64,000 nt of DNA from Stappia stellulata DSM 5886 (GTDB lineage Bacteria > Pseudomonadota > Alphaproteobacteria > Rhizobiales > Stappiaceae), in the NCBI RefSeq assembly GCF_000423705.1, contig NZ_AUIM01000010.1:248001-312000 (forward strand), in the 5' to 3' direction. Positions 53,901-63,411 of this stretch are shown here, piece by piece. The position numbers and the translations under genes are program-made. Under the pieces are notes generated by a model. The model saw only the letters and a program-made list of their open reading frames with translations. It was not told the origin of the DNA and made no database searches. Every line of letters starts with the position of its first letter. The stretch's first letter is position 1.

Positions 53901-54902
53901 ATGACACGCCGCAGCTACGACGCCCTGTGCATCGGCAACGCCATTTGCGACGTCTTCGCCCATGTCGAGGAGGATTTCCTCGTCCAGGAGGAGCTGATCA
54001 AGGGATCCATGCGCCTGATCGACACCGAGGAGGCCGTTCGCCTCTACGACAAGATGGGGCAGACGACACGGATCTCCGGCGGCAGCGCCGGCAACACGGC
54101 CGCCGGCATCGCGGCCCTGGGAGGCCAGACGGCCTATTTCGGCAAGGTCCACGACGACGAACTCGGCACGGCCTATCGCCATGACATGCGCGGCACCGGC
54201 GTGCATTTCGACACGCCCGCGCTCGTCGAGGGGCCGCCCACGGCGCGCTCCATGATCCTGATCACGCCGGACGGCGAGCGCACGATGAACACCTATCTCG
54301 GCGCCTGCGTGGAACTGTCGGAAGCCGACATCGAGCCCGAGACCGTCGCGGCCTCGGCGATCACCTACATGGAAGGCTATCTCTGGGATCCGCCCGCCGC
54401 CAAGAAGGCCTTTCTCAAGGCGGCGGAAATCGCCCACGCCAATCACCGCAAGGTGAGCCTCACGCTGTCGGACAGCTTCTGCGTCGACCGCTACCGCGGC
54501 GAGTTCCTGCAGATGATGCGCGACGGCACGATCGATGTCCTCTTCGCCAACGAGCACGAGCTCAAGGCGCTCTACGAGACCGCGGACCTCGACACGGCGA
54601 TCACCAGCGTGCGGGAAGACTGCCCGCTGACAGCGCTCACGCTCGGCGAAAAGGGCGCCATGGCGATCGCCCGCGAGAAAACCGTTCAGGTTGGCGCGGA
54701 AAAGATCGACGACGTCGTCGACCTGACGGGTGCGGGCGACCTTTTCGCCGCCGGCTTTCTGCTCGGCCTGTCGCGCGATTACGATCACCGGATGTCGGCG
54801 GAGCTCGGCTGCCTGTGCGCGGCCGAGGTGATCCGCCACGTCGGCGCGCGCCCCGACCGGTCGCTGCGCCAGGTGGCGGAACAGCAGGGCTTCGCCATCT
54901 GA
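53901..54902 (+). CDS. PfkB family carbohydrate/adenosine kinase
   Basis: A 333-residue ribokinase-like kinase. The first PfkB signature is GGSAGNTAAGIAALGG and the second, with the catalytic Asp, is DLTGAGDLFAAGFL near residue 275. Alphaproteobacterial homologues are usually annotated as adenosine kinase; this is plausible but not proven from sequence. It follows pheA by 25 bases and ends at a strong terminator. Confidence 0.88.
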   Translation: MTRRSYDALCIGNAICDVFAHVEEDFLVQEELIKGSMRLIDTEEAVRLYDKMGQTTRISGGSAGNTAAGIAALGGQTAYFGKVHDDELGTAYRHDMRGTGVHFDTPALVEGPPTARSMILITPDGERTMNTYLGACVELSEADIEPETVAASAITYMEGYLWDPPAAKKAFLKAAEIAHANHRKVSLTLSDSFCVDRYRGEFLQMMRDGTIDVLFANEHELKALYETADLDTAITSVREDCPLTALTLGEKGAMAIAREKTVQVGAEKIDDVVDLTGAGDLFAAGFLLGLSRDYDHRMSAELGCLCAAEVIRHVGARPDRSLRQVAEQQGFAI

Positions 54903-54936
54903 TACCGCGTCCAGGCGCCCGGCGCCGGCTGCGAAA

Positions 54937-54981
54937 CGAAAAACCCCGGCACGGCGAGATCCGCCGTGCCGGGGTTTTTCG
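54937..54981. terminator. Bidirectional terminator between the PfkB kinase and gpmA
   Basis: A perfect 19-bp inverted repeat (CGAAAAACCCCGGCACGGC arms) with a 7-base loop and five-T/five-A flanks inside the stem ends. It separates two convergent genes. Confidence 0.92.
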
Positions 54982-55000
54982 TTCGGACGAGGACCTGGCC

Positions 55001-55621
55001 TCAGTCGGCAAGGTCCTGGATGGAAGCGACGGTGCCTTCGTCGGTCAGCCGATAGACGATCGGCGCGCCGGTCGCCAGCTCGCGCTGCAGGATCTCGTCC
55101 GGGGACAGGCCTTCCAGTTCCATCACCAGGGCGCGCAACGAATTGCCGTGGGCCGCGACGATCACGCGCTTGCCGGACAAGACCTGCGGCAGGATCTCGT
55201 TGTGGTAGTACGGCAAAACCCGTTCCGCCGTCATCTTGAGGCTTTCCCCGCCCGGCGGCGGCACGTCGAAGGAACGACGCCAGATGTGAACCTGATCCTC
55301 GCCGAAGCGCTCGCGCGCCTCGTCCTTGTTCATGCCGGTCAGGTCGCCGTAATCGCGTTCATTGAGCCTTTGGTCCCGGATCGTTTCCAGGTCCTCGTGC
55401 GCGAGCTCCTTGAGAATCAGCGTCAGGGTGCGCTGTGCGCGCGACAGGTCGGACGTGTAGGCAACGTCGAAGTCGAGCTTCATGTCCTTGAGCTTGCGCC
55501 CGGCCGCAATGGCCTCCTCCACCCCCTTTTCGGTCAGGTCGGGGTCCTTCCAGCCGGTGAAGAGGTTCTTGAGGTTCCAGTCGCTCTGGCCGTGACGGAC
55601 GAGCACGAGTAGGTGATCCAT
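55001..55621 (-). CDS. gpmA: 2,3-bisphosphoglycerate-dependent phosphoglycerate mutase
   Basis: A 206-residue histidine-phosphatase-fold glycolytic enzyme. The phosphohistidine is H10 in [12 protein letters not shown]; the second catalytic histidine is in [14 protein letters not shown]. The short form lacking a C-terminal tail is normal for alphaproteobacteria. The ATG at 55621 starts [11 protein letters not shown]. It follows dapB by 35 bases on the same strand. Confidence 0.96.
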   Translation of the reverse strand: MDHLLVLVRHGQSDWNLKNLFTGWKDPDLTEKGVEEAIAAGRKLKDMKLDFDVAYTSDLSRAQRTLTLILKELAHEDLETIRDQRLNERDYGDLTGMNKDEARERFGEDQVHIWRRSFDVPPPGGESLKMTAERVLPYYHNEILPQVLSGKRVIVAAHGNSLRALVMELEGLSPDEILQRELATGAPIVYRLTDEGTVASIQDLAD

Positions 55622-55656
55622 GGGTCGGTCTCCAAGACAGGTGGGTCGGATAGAAA

Positions 55657-56469
55657 TCAGTCGGACAGGCCGAGCACGTCGTCCATCGAATAGAGGCCGG
55701 GCGCCTTGTCCCGGGCCCAAAGGGCGGCCTTGATGGCACCACGGGCGAAGATCTGTCGGTCCTGTGCATGATGCGACAGGGTCACGGTCTCGAGCGGGCC
55801 GGCGAACAGCACGCTGTGGTCGCCGATCACCGATCCACCGCGCAGGGTCGCAAATCCGATGTCGCCGCGCGGCCGTTCTCCGGTGATCCCGTCGCGGGTC
55901 CGCACCGAACGGTCGCCGAGATCAATGTCGCGCCCTTCGGCGGCCGCCTCGCCGAGCAGGAGCGCGGTTCCCGAGGGCGCATCGACCTTGTGCCTGTGGT
56001 GCATTTCGAGAACCTCGATGTCGAAATCCTCGTCGAGCGCGGCCGCGGCCCGGCGCACCAGCGCCGCCAGCAGGTTGACCCCGAGGCTCATGTTCCCGGA
56101 CTTGACCAGACGCGCATGACGCGCCGCCGGCCGGATCGCGGCGACGTCCTCCTCGCTCATGCCGGTCGTGCCGATCACATGGACGCAGCGCGCCTGCGCG
56201 GCAAGTTCCGCGAAGGCACGGGTGGCTGCCGGTGTCGTGAAATCGAGAACGCCGTCGGCGGCGGCAAACACCGAGAGCGCGTCGTCGGTGACGGGAACGC
56301 CAAGCGGCTGAAGGCCCGCCACCACGCCGGCGTCCTGCCCCAGGGCCGACGCACCGGAACGCTCGACCGCACCGCACAGCTCGACACCGTCCAGTTCCGA
56401 GATCGCGCGGATCAGCGCGCCCCCCATCCGGCCCGCCGCCCCGACCACGGCAAGATGCATTGTCGACAT
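55657..56469 (-). CDS. dapB: 4-hydroxy-tetrahydrodipicolinate reductase
   Basis: A 270-residue NAD(P)H-dependent reductase of the lysine/diaminopimelate pathway. The dinucleotide loop is [13 protein letters not shown] at about 8-20, and the catalytic segment [20 protein letters not shown] follows at about 155. Complete. Divergent from the LuxP-like gene across a 282-bp AT-rich region. Confidence 0.97.
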   Translation of the reverse strand: MSTMHLAVVGAAGRMGGALIRAISELDGVELCGAVERSGASALGQDAGVVAGLQPLGVPVTDDALSVFAAADGVLDFTTPAATRAFAELAAQARCVHVIGTTGMSEEDVAAIRPAARHARLVKSGNMSLGVNLLAALVRRAAAALDEDFDIEVLEMHHRHKVDAPSGTALLLGEAAAEGRDIDLGDRSVRTRDGITGERPRGDIGFATLRGGSVIGDHSVLFAGPLETVTLSHHAQDRQIFARGAIKAALWARDKAPGLYSMDDVLGLSD

Positions 56470-56642
56470 GATCCGTCACTCCCGTCAGTGTTCGCTGGCG
56501 GTATATCAGCTTGACCGGTCGGCGCAACGGGAGCCATCGCGCCGTCCCAACGCCAATAGCAAGAGAAAGAAGAAAAAACGCCTCAAACAACCGTCAATTC
56601 TTACAGGGCGCAACGGATCGAAAAACGTCAGATACACAACCC

Positions 56643-56683
56643 ATGAGCGAATTCACTCGTTTATAATTTCTCAATGAGCGAAT
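56643..56683 (+). promoter_or_regulatory. Promoter and direct repeats upstream of the LuxP-like gene
   Basis: A perfect TATAAT lies at 56662-56667. The 10-base sequence ATGAGCGAAT occurs at 56643-56652 and again at 56674-56683, 31 bases apart, so the copies flank the -10 hexamer on about the same DNA face. No good -35 is present 17 bases upstream. Hand count for 56641-56700 is 23 of 60 G/C. I infer an activator- or repressor-controlled promoter. Confidence 0.5.
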
Positions 56684-56721
56684 GATACTTGAAACGATGC
56701 ATGGGATCATTCAAAGTCTTG

Positions 56722-56735
56722 TTGACATAAGTCAA
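56722..56735 (+). promoter_or_regulatory. FNR/FixK-like inverted repeat TTGAC-N4-GTCAA
   Basis: The sequence TTGACATAAGTCAA matches the FNR/FixK/Dnr-type half-site arrangement (TTGAY-N4-RTCAA). Its centre is about 23 bases before the GTG start of the LuxP-like gene, in the expected 5' leader. If used it could repress, or serve an unseen promoter. The left half also looks like a -35 box, but no -10 follows at proper spacing. Confidence 0.45.
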
Positions 56736-56751
56736 AGCTTGGAATTGCAAC

Positions 56752-57885
56752 GTGAGAACAAAAAATATTTGCGATCCAAAGCATACACTACTGGCTCTGC
56801 TTCTCCTGTCGCTCGCGCTGTTTGCACAGCCCGTCGAAGCCGGCAGCGTGTCCGGCGACTACTGGACGCTACACGAGTTCCATGACCGCGATCCGCACGA
56901 AGCCTCCGTCGCAAAGCGCTTCGCCAAACGCGTCGCCAACCCCGCCGAAGCGGCACCGGCCGCGTTCGAAAGACCGGTGCGCATCGTCGTCGTTTATCCC
57001 GGTGTGCAGACCTCCGATTACTGGCGTCGAAGCGTTCTTTCGCTTCAGTCCCGGCTGCGCGAGATCGGCGTCCCGCATGAAATCGATTCGCATTTCACGC
57101 GCCCCGGAACCGAGATCCGCGAGCAGACACGACTGATCTCGCAAGCGCTGACGCACGACCCCGATTATCTCGTCTTCACGCTCGATGCCTTTCGCCACCG
57201 CATCATTGTCGAACAACTCGTCGCCGCGGGCCGGCCCAAGGTCATCCTGCAAAACATCACGACCCCGCTGCGCAGCTGGGAACGGGCGCAGCCGTTCTTT
57301 TACGTCGGTTTCGATCACAGGGAGGGGACCCGGCTGCTGATCGAGCACGTTCTCGCGGACGACAGACCCGACATGAACGACTTCGCCATTCTTTACGGCC
57401 CTCCGGGCTACGTCAGCAGCGCGCGCGGCGACAGTTTCCGCGCAGCCCTTGCCAAGCAAGCGGACAAGCGGCTCGTGGCCTCCTACTACGTCGGTTTCAA
57501 CCGGGAGAACGCGCGCGCCGCGACCCTCTCCCTCATGGAGACCAACCCGGAAGTCGACTTCATCTACTCCTGTTCAACCGATATCGCGCTCGGCGTAATC
57601 GACGCGATCGACGCTCTCGGCTTGCGCGGGAAGGTGCGAACCAACGGCTGGGGCGGCGGCAGTCAGGAACTTGCGGAGATCGCCAGCGACCGGCTCGCCT
57701 TCACGGTCATGCGCATGAATGACGACAACGGCGTTGCCATGGCGGAGGCAATCGCGCTCGACCAGCTCGGTCGTCAGGAGGAGGTGCCGCTGGTGTATTC
57801 CGGCGATTTCGTCCTGGTGACGCAAAACCACGACGCGGAAAGGATTCAGTCCCTGAAGAACCGCGCGTTTCGCTATTCGCAATGA
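56752..57885 (+). CDS. luxP: Periplasmic AI-2-binding protein, LuxP homologue
   Basis: A 377-residue exported binding protein very similar to Vibrio harveyi LuxP along its whole length. The signal peptide ends near VEA (residue 30). Residues corresponding to the known AI-2 borate-diester contacts are all present: Q86, S88 and W91 (VQTSDYW), N168 (LQNITTP), R225 (SARGDSF), S275/T276/D277 (CSTDIALG), W300 (NGWGGGS) and R321 (VMRMNDD). The start is GTG at 56752 with a weak ribosome site. The stop overlaps the next gene (ATGA). The assignment rests on my memory of LuxP; the ligand is inferred. Confidence 0.9.
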   Translation: MRTKNICDPKHTLLALLLLSLALFAQPVEAGSVSGDYWTLHEFHDRDPHEASVAKRFAKRVANPAEAAPAAFERPVRIVVVYPGVQTSDYWRRSVLSLQSRLREIGVPHEIDSHFTRPGTEIREQTRLISQALTHDPDYLVFTLDAFRHRIIVEQLVAAGRPKVILQNITTPLRSWERAQPFFYVGFDHREGTRLLIEHVLADDRPDMNDFAILYGPPGYVSSARGDSFRAALAKQADKRLVASYYVGFNRENARAATLSLMETNPEVDFIYSCSTDIALGVIDAIDALGLRGKVRTNGWGGGSQELAEIASDRLAFTVMRMNDDNGVAMAEAIALDQLGRQEEVPLVYSGDFVLVTQNHDAERIQSLKNRAFRYSQ

Positions 57886-60641
57886 TCAAGGGGTGGGCAT
57901 TCAGCTTCAACCGGTTCGTGCTTGGCCTGTTTGCCGTGGCCTTGCTAACGACGTCGGCTGCCCTGTTTTCCATCAGCTACATCGGCAGTCTTTCGATTGC
58001 GGACCGCGAATTGCAGCGTTTTGCCGCAAAGGAAAAAACGCTGGCAAATCTGGTTTTCGACCAGACGCTGGACCGCCTCGACACCTTCATGCACTCGCTC
58101 GCGGAAAACCGCACCTTGCAGGAGGCCATGCGCGCGGCGGACGACACCGCGCTTGAACGGCTCCTGGAGGAGACGGCCGTTCACCCGATCGGTGCACGGC
58201 TGGAGCTGCTGTACCTGGATCGCGAAAACAGCGTCGACTGGATCGATGCCGGATTTTCCCTCTTCGACATCAGCGCGATCCTGCCGCCGAAACAGCGCGC
58301 GATGATGCCGACCGGCATCTGGCAACTGCATTCCGGCAGTCTCAACGGCCAGCTCACCCTGATTGCGGCCGAAGCGATTCCGGTCGTGGACGACCGGGAC
58401 GGTCGGGTGCTCGGCCGTATCATCGGCGGTTTCGTCCTCAACGACAGCATCTCGCTGCTTGGCGAGCTGTCGCGCGTGCTAGAGGCGGAGAGCCTCGCGC
58501 TCGTCTCCCGAGAGCGGATCATCGCCGCCGTCGGGGACATCCGCCAGGCGGTCGATCCCGGTGAACTCAGGACCGCGCTTGCCAGTCAGAACCACACGCT
58601 GATCGGCGATCGCCTCTATATCCGCAGCACGCTGCGGCAAGACGTCTCCGGCGCGCCGACGTTCGTCGTGACCGGACGCCGCGGCGAAACCATCGAGAAC
58701 ATCCAGTCCACATATCTGGATCTCTTCACACCCTTCCTGCTCTATGTGATCGCGGGATCTCTGTTTGCCGCCTATGCCCTGCACCGCGTCACCAGCCCGG
58801 CGCTGCAACGGCTTCTCTCCTATGCCAACCTGGTCCGCAGCGGCGCATCGGACATGACCTACCATCCAGGAAAGGTGAAAGAGTTCAACAAGCTCGGCAT
58901 CGCTCTCCAGGACGCCTTTCAAGAACTCAAGGAAACCGACGCGCAGTTTCGCGGATTGATCGACGGCTCGCTGCATGGAGTCAGCATCCATGCCAACCGC
59001 AAGATCCTCTATGTCAATGACGCCCTTCTCGACATCCTCGGATACGAAAGCGAAGATGCCCGGCACGAACTCATCGGCGCCTCCGCAATCCGTCTCTTCG
59101 CGCCGGAGGAACATGAGCGTCTTCTCGCCTATTACAAGGCGCGGCTTTCGGGCGTCTCGGTGCCGTCCGTCTATGAAGCACGCGGGCTGTGCAAGGATGG
59201 CGAGCGTCTGTGGGTCGAGCTGCATGTGCGCCCGATCCGCTGGAACGGCGAAGCTGCCTTCTATGTCACCATCGCCGACATTTCCGAACGCAAGCGCCAG
59301 GAAGAGCTGATCATTCGCCAAGCCAATTTCGACAGCCTGACCGGCCTTGCAAACCGCAATCTGTTTCGAGACCGGCTGGTCCAGTCGGTTGCCCGGGCGC
59401 AATGGGGCGGCGGACTCGTCGCCCTGCTCTTTCTCGATCTCGACCGCTTCAAGAACGTGAACGACAGTCTCGGCCACAATGCCGGCGACGAGCTGATCAA
59501 GGCGACCGCCGCACGCATCACCGCCGTGCTCGACGACAATGACACCGTCGCACGGCTCGGCGGAGACGAGTTCGGAATTATCCTGACGGAGGTGCGCAGC
59601 GTTTGGGATGCAGAATTGCGGACCGCGCGAATCCTGAAAGCCATCGCCAAGCCGGTGCTCGTGGGAGCCGGCCTGGAGGTCTTCACCACCGCCAGCATCG
59701 GCGTCACCGTGTCGCCCAATGACGGCGACACCGATGAAGCGCTGCTCCGCCAGGCGGATACGGCCATGTATCATGCCAAGGCGGAAGGCGGGAACAAGCT
59801 GCGGTTTTTCTCCGGCCAGATGAACGAACACATCGCCCGCACGATGCAGATCGAAGGCGCGCTGCGCCGGACCCTCGAGAAAAACGGCCTGAGCCTTCAC
59901 TACCAGCCCGTGGTCGACGTGACGCAGAACAGAATCCTGGGCTGCGAGGCGCTGGTGCGCTGGAACGATCCCGAGACGGGAAGCTACTCGCCAGCCGAAT
60001 TCATTCCCATTGCCGAAGACACGGGTCTCATCGTTCCCCTTGGCGCATGGGTGCTGGAAGAGGCCTGCCGGTTTCACCAGGCCTGCGCGGCGCGCGGCCT
60101 GGTCCTGCCGATGATCAGCGTGAACGTCTCGCCGCGCCAGTGCCGCGACGACAACTTCGTCGAGCTGGTGCACGATACGCTCACGCGAACCGGAATGCCC
60201 GCGGAGTATCTGCATCTGGAAATCACCGAGAGCGTGATGTTCGACGAAACCGGCTCCGATCCGATCGAGACACTGCACGCCATGAAGACGCTCGGCGTGC
60301 GTCTTTCGCTCGACGATTTCGGCACGGGCTACTCGTCGCTGAGCAACCTCAAGCGCTTCCCGATCGACACGCTGAAGATCGACCGCACCTTCGTGCGCGA
60401 CCTGGAGACCAACAGCGACGACAGGGCGCTGATCGAGGCCATCGTGGTCATGGCCGCCCGCCTCGACATACAGGTGATTGCCGAAGGCGCGGAAACCGAT
60501 GGCCAGTGCCGCCTTCTGCAATCGCTTGGCTGCACGGACATCCAGGGCTATTACATCGCCCGGCCGATGCCGGCCGAGGAATTCGAAGCCTATCTGGACC
60601 ACGAAACGGCAATCCGGGCGCGCGTGGGCGGAACCGCCTGA
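57882..60641 (+). CDS. LuxQ-like membrane sensor fused to PAS, GGDEF and EAL domains
   Basis: A 919-residue inner-membrane protein. TM1 (about 12-35) and TM2 (about 281-303) bracket a periplasmic region resembling the LuxQ sensor, including GRVLGRIIGGFVLNDSISLL. A short linker and PAS domain (about 353-472) follow, then GGDEF (active site GGDEF at 560-564) and EAL (CEALVRW, E689). EAL catalytic residues (N748, D811/D812, K832, E868) are in place, so both synthesis and breakdown of cyclic-di-GMP are possible. The inhibitory RxxD site is lost (D551 in the Arg position). ATGA overlap with the LuxP-like gene. Confidence 0.93.
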   Translation: MIKGWAFSFNRFVLGLFAVALLTTSAALFSISYIGSLSIADRELQRFAAKEKTLANLVFDQTLDRLDTFMHSLAENRTLQEAMRAADDTALERLLEETAVHPIGARLELLYLDRENSVDWIDAGFSLFDISAILPPKQRAMMPTGIWQLHSGSLNGQLTLIAAEAIPVVDDRDGRVLGRIIGGFVLNDSISLLGELSRVLEAESLALVSRERIIAAVGDIRQAVDPGELRTALASQNHTLIGDRLYIRSTLRQDVSGAPTFVVTGRRGETIENIQSTYLDLFTPFLLYVIAGSLFAAYALHRVTSPALQRLLSYANLVRSGASDMTYHPGKVKEFNKLGIALQDAFQELKETDAQFRGLIDGSLHGVSIHANRKILYVNDALLDILGYESEDARHELIGASAIRLFAPEEHERLLAYYKARLSGVSVPSVYEARGLCKDGERLWVELHVRPIRWNGEAAFYVTIADISERKRQEELIIRQANFDSLTGLANRNLFRDRLVQSVARAQWGGGLVALLFLDLDRFKNVNDSLGHNAGDELIKATAARITAVLDDNDTVARLGGDEFGIILTEVRSVWDAELRTARILKAIAKPVLVGAGLEVFTTASIGVTVSPNDGDTDEALLRQADTAMYHAKAEGGNKLRFFSGQMNEHIARTMQIEGALRRTLEKNGLSLHYQPVVDVTQNRILGCEALVRWNDPETGSYSPAEFIPIAEDTGLIVPLGAWVLEEACRFHQACAARGLVLPMISVNVSPRQCRDDNFVELVHDTLTRTGMPAEYLHLEITESVMFDETGSDPIETLHAMKTLGVRLSLDDFGTGYSSLSNLKRFPIDTLKIDRTFVRDLETNSDDRALIEAIVVMAARLDIQVIAEGAETDGQCRLLQSLGCTDIQGYYIARPMPAEEFEAYLDHETAIRARVGGTA

Positions 60642-60693
60642 TTTCCAGGCCGGGAGACGAAAGCGCAGGGGCTTTTTTAAAAGGCCGAAACGA

Positions 60694-60723
60694 AAAAAGC
60701 CGGGCTCGAGAGCCCGGCTTTTT
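60694..60723. terminator. Bidirectional terminator between the sensor gene and pnp
   Basis: A perfect 13-bp stem (AAAAAGCCGGGCT arms) with loop CGAG, ending in T runs on both strands. It lies between two convergent genes. Confidence 0.9.
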
Positions 60724-60733
60724 CCGTTTTACT

Positions 60734-60760
60734 GCCCCGCCGCAACGCCTGCGGCGGGGC
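60734..60760 (-). other. Second hairpin after pnp
   Basis: A perfect 10-bp GC stem (GCCCCGCCGC arms) with a 7-base loop, starting 10 bases past the pnp stop. There is no T run of its own; with the following terminator it makes a tandem 3' structure that may protect the pnp mRNA end. Confidence 0.55.
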
Positions 60761-60769
60761 AAAGCCGGC

Positions 60770-62887
60770 TTACGCGTCGGCTTCGAGTTCCTTGCCGGTG
60801 TCCTGATCGACAACCTTCATCGACAGGCGAACCTTGCCGCGCTCGTCGAAGCCCATGAGCTTGACCCAGACCTTGTCGCCTTCCTTGACCACGTCGGTGG
60901 TCTTGGCAACCTTCTGCGGTGCAAGCTGGGAAATGTGGACGAGGCCGTCCTTGGCGCCGAAGAAGTTGACGAAGGCGCCGAAGTCCACGGTCTTGACGAC
61001 GCGGCCCTCGTAGATCATGCCCACTTCCGGCTCGGCCGCGATGGAGTTGATCCAGTTGACCGCCGCCTTGATCGCCTTGCCGTCGGCAGATGCGATCTTG
61101 ACGGTGCCGTCGTCCTCGATGTTGACCTTGGCGCCGGTCTTTTCCACGATCTCGCGGATCACCTTGCCGCCCGACCCGATCACTTCACGGATCTTGTCCA
61201 CCGGGATCTTCATGACCTCGATGCGCGGAGCGTGCTCGCCGAGCTCGGCACGTGCCTCGGAAAGCGCGCTGCCCATCTCGCCGAGAATGTGGACGCGGCC
61301 GTCACGGGCCTGGTCCAGCGCCACCTTCATGATCTCCTCGGTGATGCCTTCGATCTTGATGTCCATCTGCAGCGACGTGACGCCCTGCTGGGTGCCGGCC
61401 ACCTTGAAGTCCATGTCGCCGAGGTGATCCTCGTCGCCGAGAATGTCGGACAGGACGGCAAACTTGTCGCCTTCCTTGATCAGCCCCATGGCAATGCCGG
61501 CAACCGGAGCCTTGAGCGGCACGCCGGCATCCATCAGCGCCAGCGAGGTGCCGCAAACGGTGGCCATCGACGAGGAGCCGTTGGACTCTGTCACTTCCGA
61601 CACGACGCGAAGCGTGTAGGGGAATTCGTGGTGCGGCGGAAGCAGGGGACGAACCGCGCGCCACGCCAGCTTGCCGTGACCGATCTCGCGGCGGCCAGGC
61701 GAGCCCATGCGGCCCGTTTCACCGACCGAATAGGGGGGGAAGTTGTAATGCAGCATGAAGGTGGACTTGTAGGTCCCCTCAAGCGCATCGACGAACTGCT
61801 CGTCATCGTTGGTGCCAAGCGTGGCGACGACCAGCGCCTGCGTCTCGCCGCGGGTGAACAGCGCCGAACCGTGGGTGCGCGGCAGGATGCCGGCCTCGGA
61901 AACGATCGGGCGGACCGTCTTCAGGTCGCGGCCGTCGATGCGCTCGCCGTTTTCCAGGATCGCGCCACGCACGATGGAGGCTTCCAGGCCCTTGAACTGA
62001 CCGCCGACAACGACCTTGTCGATGCCTTCGTCGCCAGCTTCCTCGCTCAGCGTTTCCATCACCTTCGCCTTGACGGCGTCGATGGCGTTCTTTCGGGCCG
62101 TCTTTTCGCGGATCGCATAGGCGGCGACCAGATCGTCGGAGGCCATTGCCTTGATCCGGGCAGCGAGGTCGCTGTGATCGGGCAGGTTCAGCTCGCGCGG
62201 CTGGCGCGCGGCCGTTTCCGCCAGCTTGATGATCGCGTCGATCACCGTCTGCATGCTGCGGTGGCCGAACATCACGGCGCCGAGCATCAGGTCCTCGGAA
62301 AGCTCCTTGGCTTCCGACTCGACCATCAGCACCGCATCGCCCGTACCGGCGACGATCAGGTCGAGTTCCGACTCCGGCATGTCGTCGATATAGGGATTGA
62401 GGACGTATTCGCCGTTGATGTAGCCGATGCGCGCGCCGCCGATCGGGCCCATGAAGGGAATGCCCGAAATCGTCAGGGCAGCGGAGGCCGCAACCATGGC
62501 AAGAATGTCCGGTGCGTTTTCCATGTCGTGCGACAGGACCGTCAGGACGACCTGCGTGTCGCACTTGAAGCCGTCGACGAAGAGCGGACGGATCGGACGG
62601 TCGATGAGGCGCGAGGTCAGCGTCTCATGTTCCGACGGACGGCCTTCGCGCTTGAAAAAGCCACCGGGGATCTTGCCCGCGGCGAAGGTCTTTTCCTGGT
62701 AGTTCACAGTGAGCGGGAAGAAATCCTGGCCCGGGCGGGGTTCCTTGGCGGCGACGACGGTCGCAAGCACCTTGGTCTCGCCGTAGGTCGCAAGCACGGC
62801 CCCGTCTGCCTGGCGGGCGACCTTGCCCGTTTCCAGCGTCAGCGGGCGTCCGCCCCATTCGACTTCCACACGATGAATATCAAACAT
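60770..62887 (-). CDS. pnp: Polyribonucleotide nucleotidyltransferase (PNPase)
   Basis: A 705-residue phosphorolytic 3'-5' exoribonuclease of the RNA degradosome. It has two RNase PH domains (about 1-230 and 310-540), the second with [19 protein letters not shown] at the catalytic site, then a KH domain ([18 protein letters not shown]) and an S1 domain ([19 protein letters not shown]). Complete. It follows rpsO on the same strand; the leader carries a stem that may be the RNase III control site known from E. coli. Confidence 0.98.
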   Translation of the reverse strand: MFDIHRVEVEWGGRPLTLETGKVARQADGAVLATYGETKVLATVVAAKEPRPGQDFFPLTVNYQEKTFAAGKIPGGFFKREGRPSEHETLTSRLIDRPIRPLFVDGFKCDTQVVLTVLSHDMENAPDILAMVAASAALTISGIPFMGPIGGARIGYINGEYVLNPYIDDMPESELDLIVAGTGDAVLMVESEAKELSEDLMLGAVMFGHRSMQTVIDAIIKLAETAARQPRELNLPDHSDLAARIKAMASDDLVAAYAIREKTARKNAIDAVKAKVMETLSEEAGDEGIDKVVVGGQFKGLEASIVRGAILENGERIDGRDLKTVRPIVSEAGILPRTHGSALFTRGETQALVVATLGTNDDEQFVDALEGTYKSTFMLHYNFPPYSVGETGRMGSPGRREIGHGKLAWRAVRPLLPPHHEFPYTLRVVSEVTESNGSSSMATVCGTSLALMDAGVPLKAPVAGIAMGLIKEGDKFAVLSDILGDEDHLGDMDFKVAGTQQGVTSLQMDIKIEGITEEIMKVALDQARDGRVHILGEMGSALSEARAELGEHAPRIEVMKIPVDKIREVIGSGGKVIREIVEKTGAKVNIEDDGTVKIASADGKAIKAAVNWINSIAAEPEVGMIYEGRVVKTVDFGAFVNFFGAKDGLVHISQLAPQKVAKTTDVVKEGDKVWVKLMGFDERGKVRLSMKVVDQDTGKELEADA

Positions 62888-63014
62888 GATTTATCCTAGC
62901 TTTCGGTCACCCGCGTGAACCGCCCACATGGCGGCACACGGTACGTTCTGTCTTCAGTTGGAACGCGGAAGCCCAATGCCCCGCGTCTCCGTCAGGACGC
63001 GTCACGGGCAAGAC

Positions 63015-63063
63015 AGCAAGAGGTTCGAGCGAGGGCATCATCCGCACGCCCGAACCTCTTGCT
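63015..63063 (-). promoter_or_regulatory. Inverted repeat in the rpsO-pnp gap
   Basis: A perfect 13-bp inverted repeat (AGCAAGAGGTTCG arms) around a 23-base centre, about 130 bases upstream of pnp. A long stem here fits the position of the RNase III site that mediates PNPase autoregulation in enterobacteria. No T run follows. Confidence 0.55.
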
Positions 63064-63101
63064 ATCCTGCCCCATGACCGTCGCATCTTGCGTCAACGAA
63101 A

Positions 63102-63127
63102 ACGCGGCACCCCTTGGGGCACCGCGT
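63102..63127 (-). terminator. Terminator or attenuator after rpsO
   Basis: Read on the minus strand, ACGCGGTGCCCC pairs with GGGGTGCCGCGT through two G-U pairs, followed by TTTTCG. It begins 12 bases past the rpsO stop. Confidence 0.75.
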
Positions 63128-63138
63128 CATCCGTATCC

Positions 63139-63408
63139 TTAGCGGCGCAGGCCGAGACGCTTGATCAGCGCCTGGTAACGCGGCTCGTCGGTCTTCTTCA
63201 GGTAATCCAGAAGCGACCGGCGGTTGCTGACCATCTTCAGGAGACCGCGGCGGGAATGATTGTCCTTGCCGTGGGTCTTGAAGTGGCCGGTCAGGTTCAC
63301 GATCCGCTCGGTCAGGACAGCGACCTGCACGTCGGCAGATCCGGTGTCCCCGTCCTTGATCGCATATTCCTTGATGAGTTCCGCCTTGCGTTCTGCGGTA
63401 ATCGACAT
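63139..63408 (-). CDS. rpsO: 30S ribosomal protein S15
   Basis: An 89-residue ribosomal protein that binds 16S rRNA early in assembly. Typical segments are [16 protein letters not shown], the [14 protein letters not shown] loop and [20 protein letters not shown]. It lies three bases after truB and upstream of pnp, the conserved truB-rpsO-pnp order. Confidence 0.98.
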   Translation of the reverse strand: MSITAERKAELIKEYAIKDGDTGSADVQVAVLTERIVNLTGHFKTHGKDNHSRRGLLKMVSNRRSLLDYLKKTDEPRYQALIKRLGLRR

Positions 63409-63411
63409 CGG

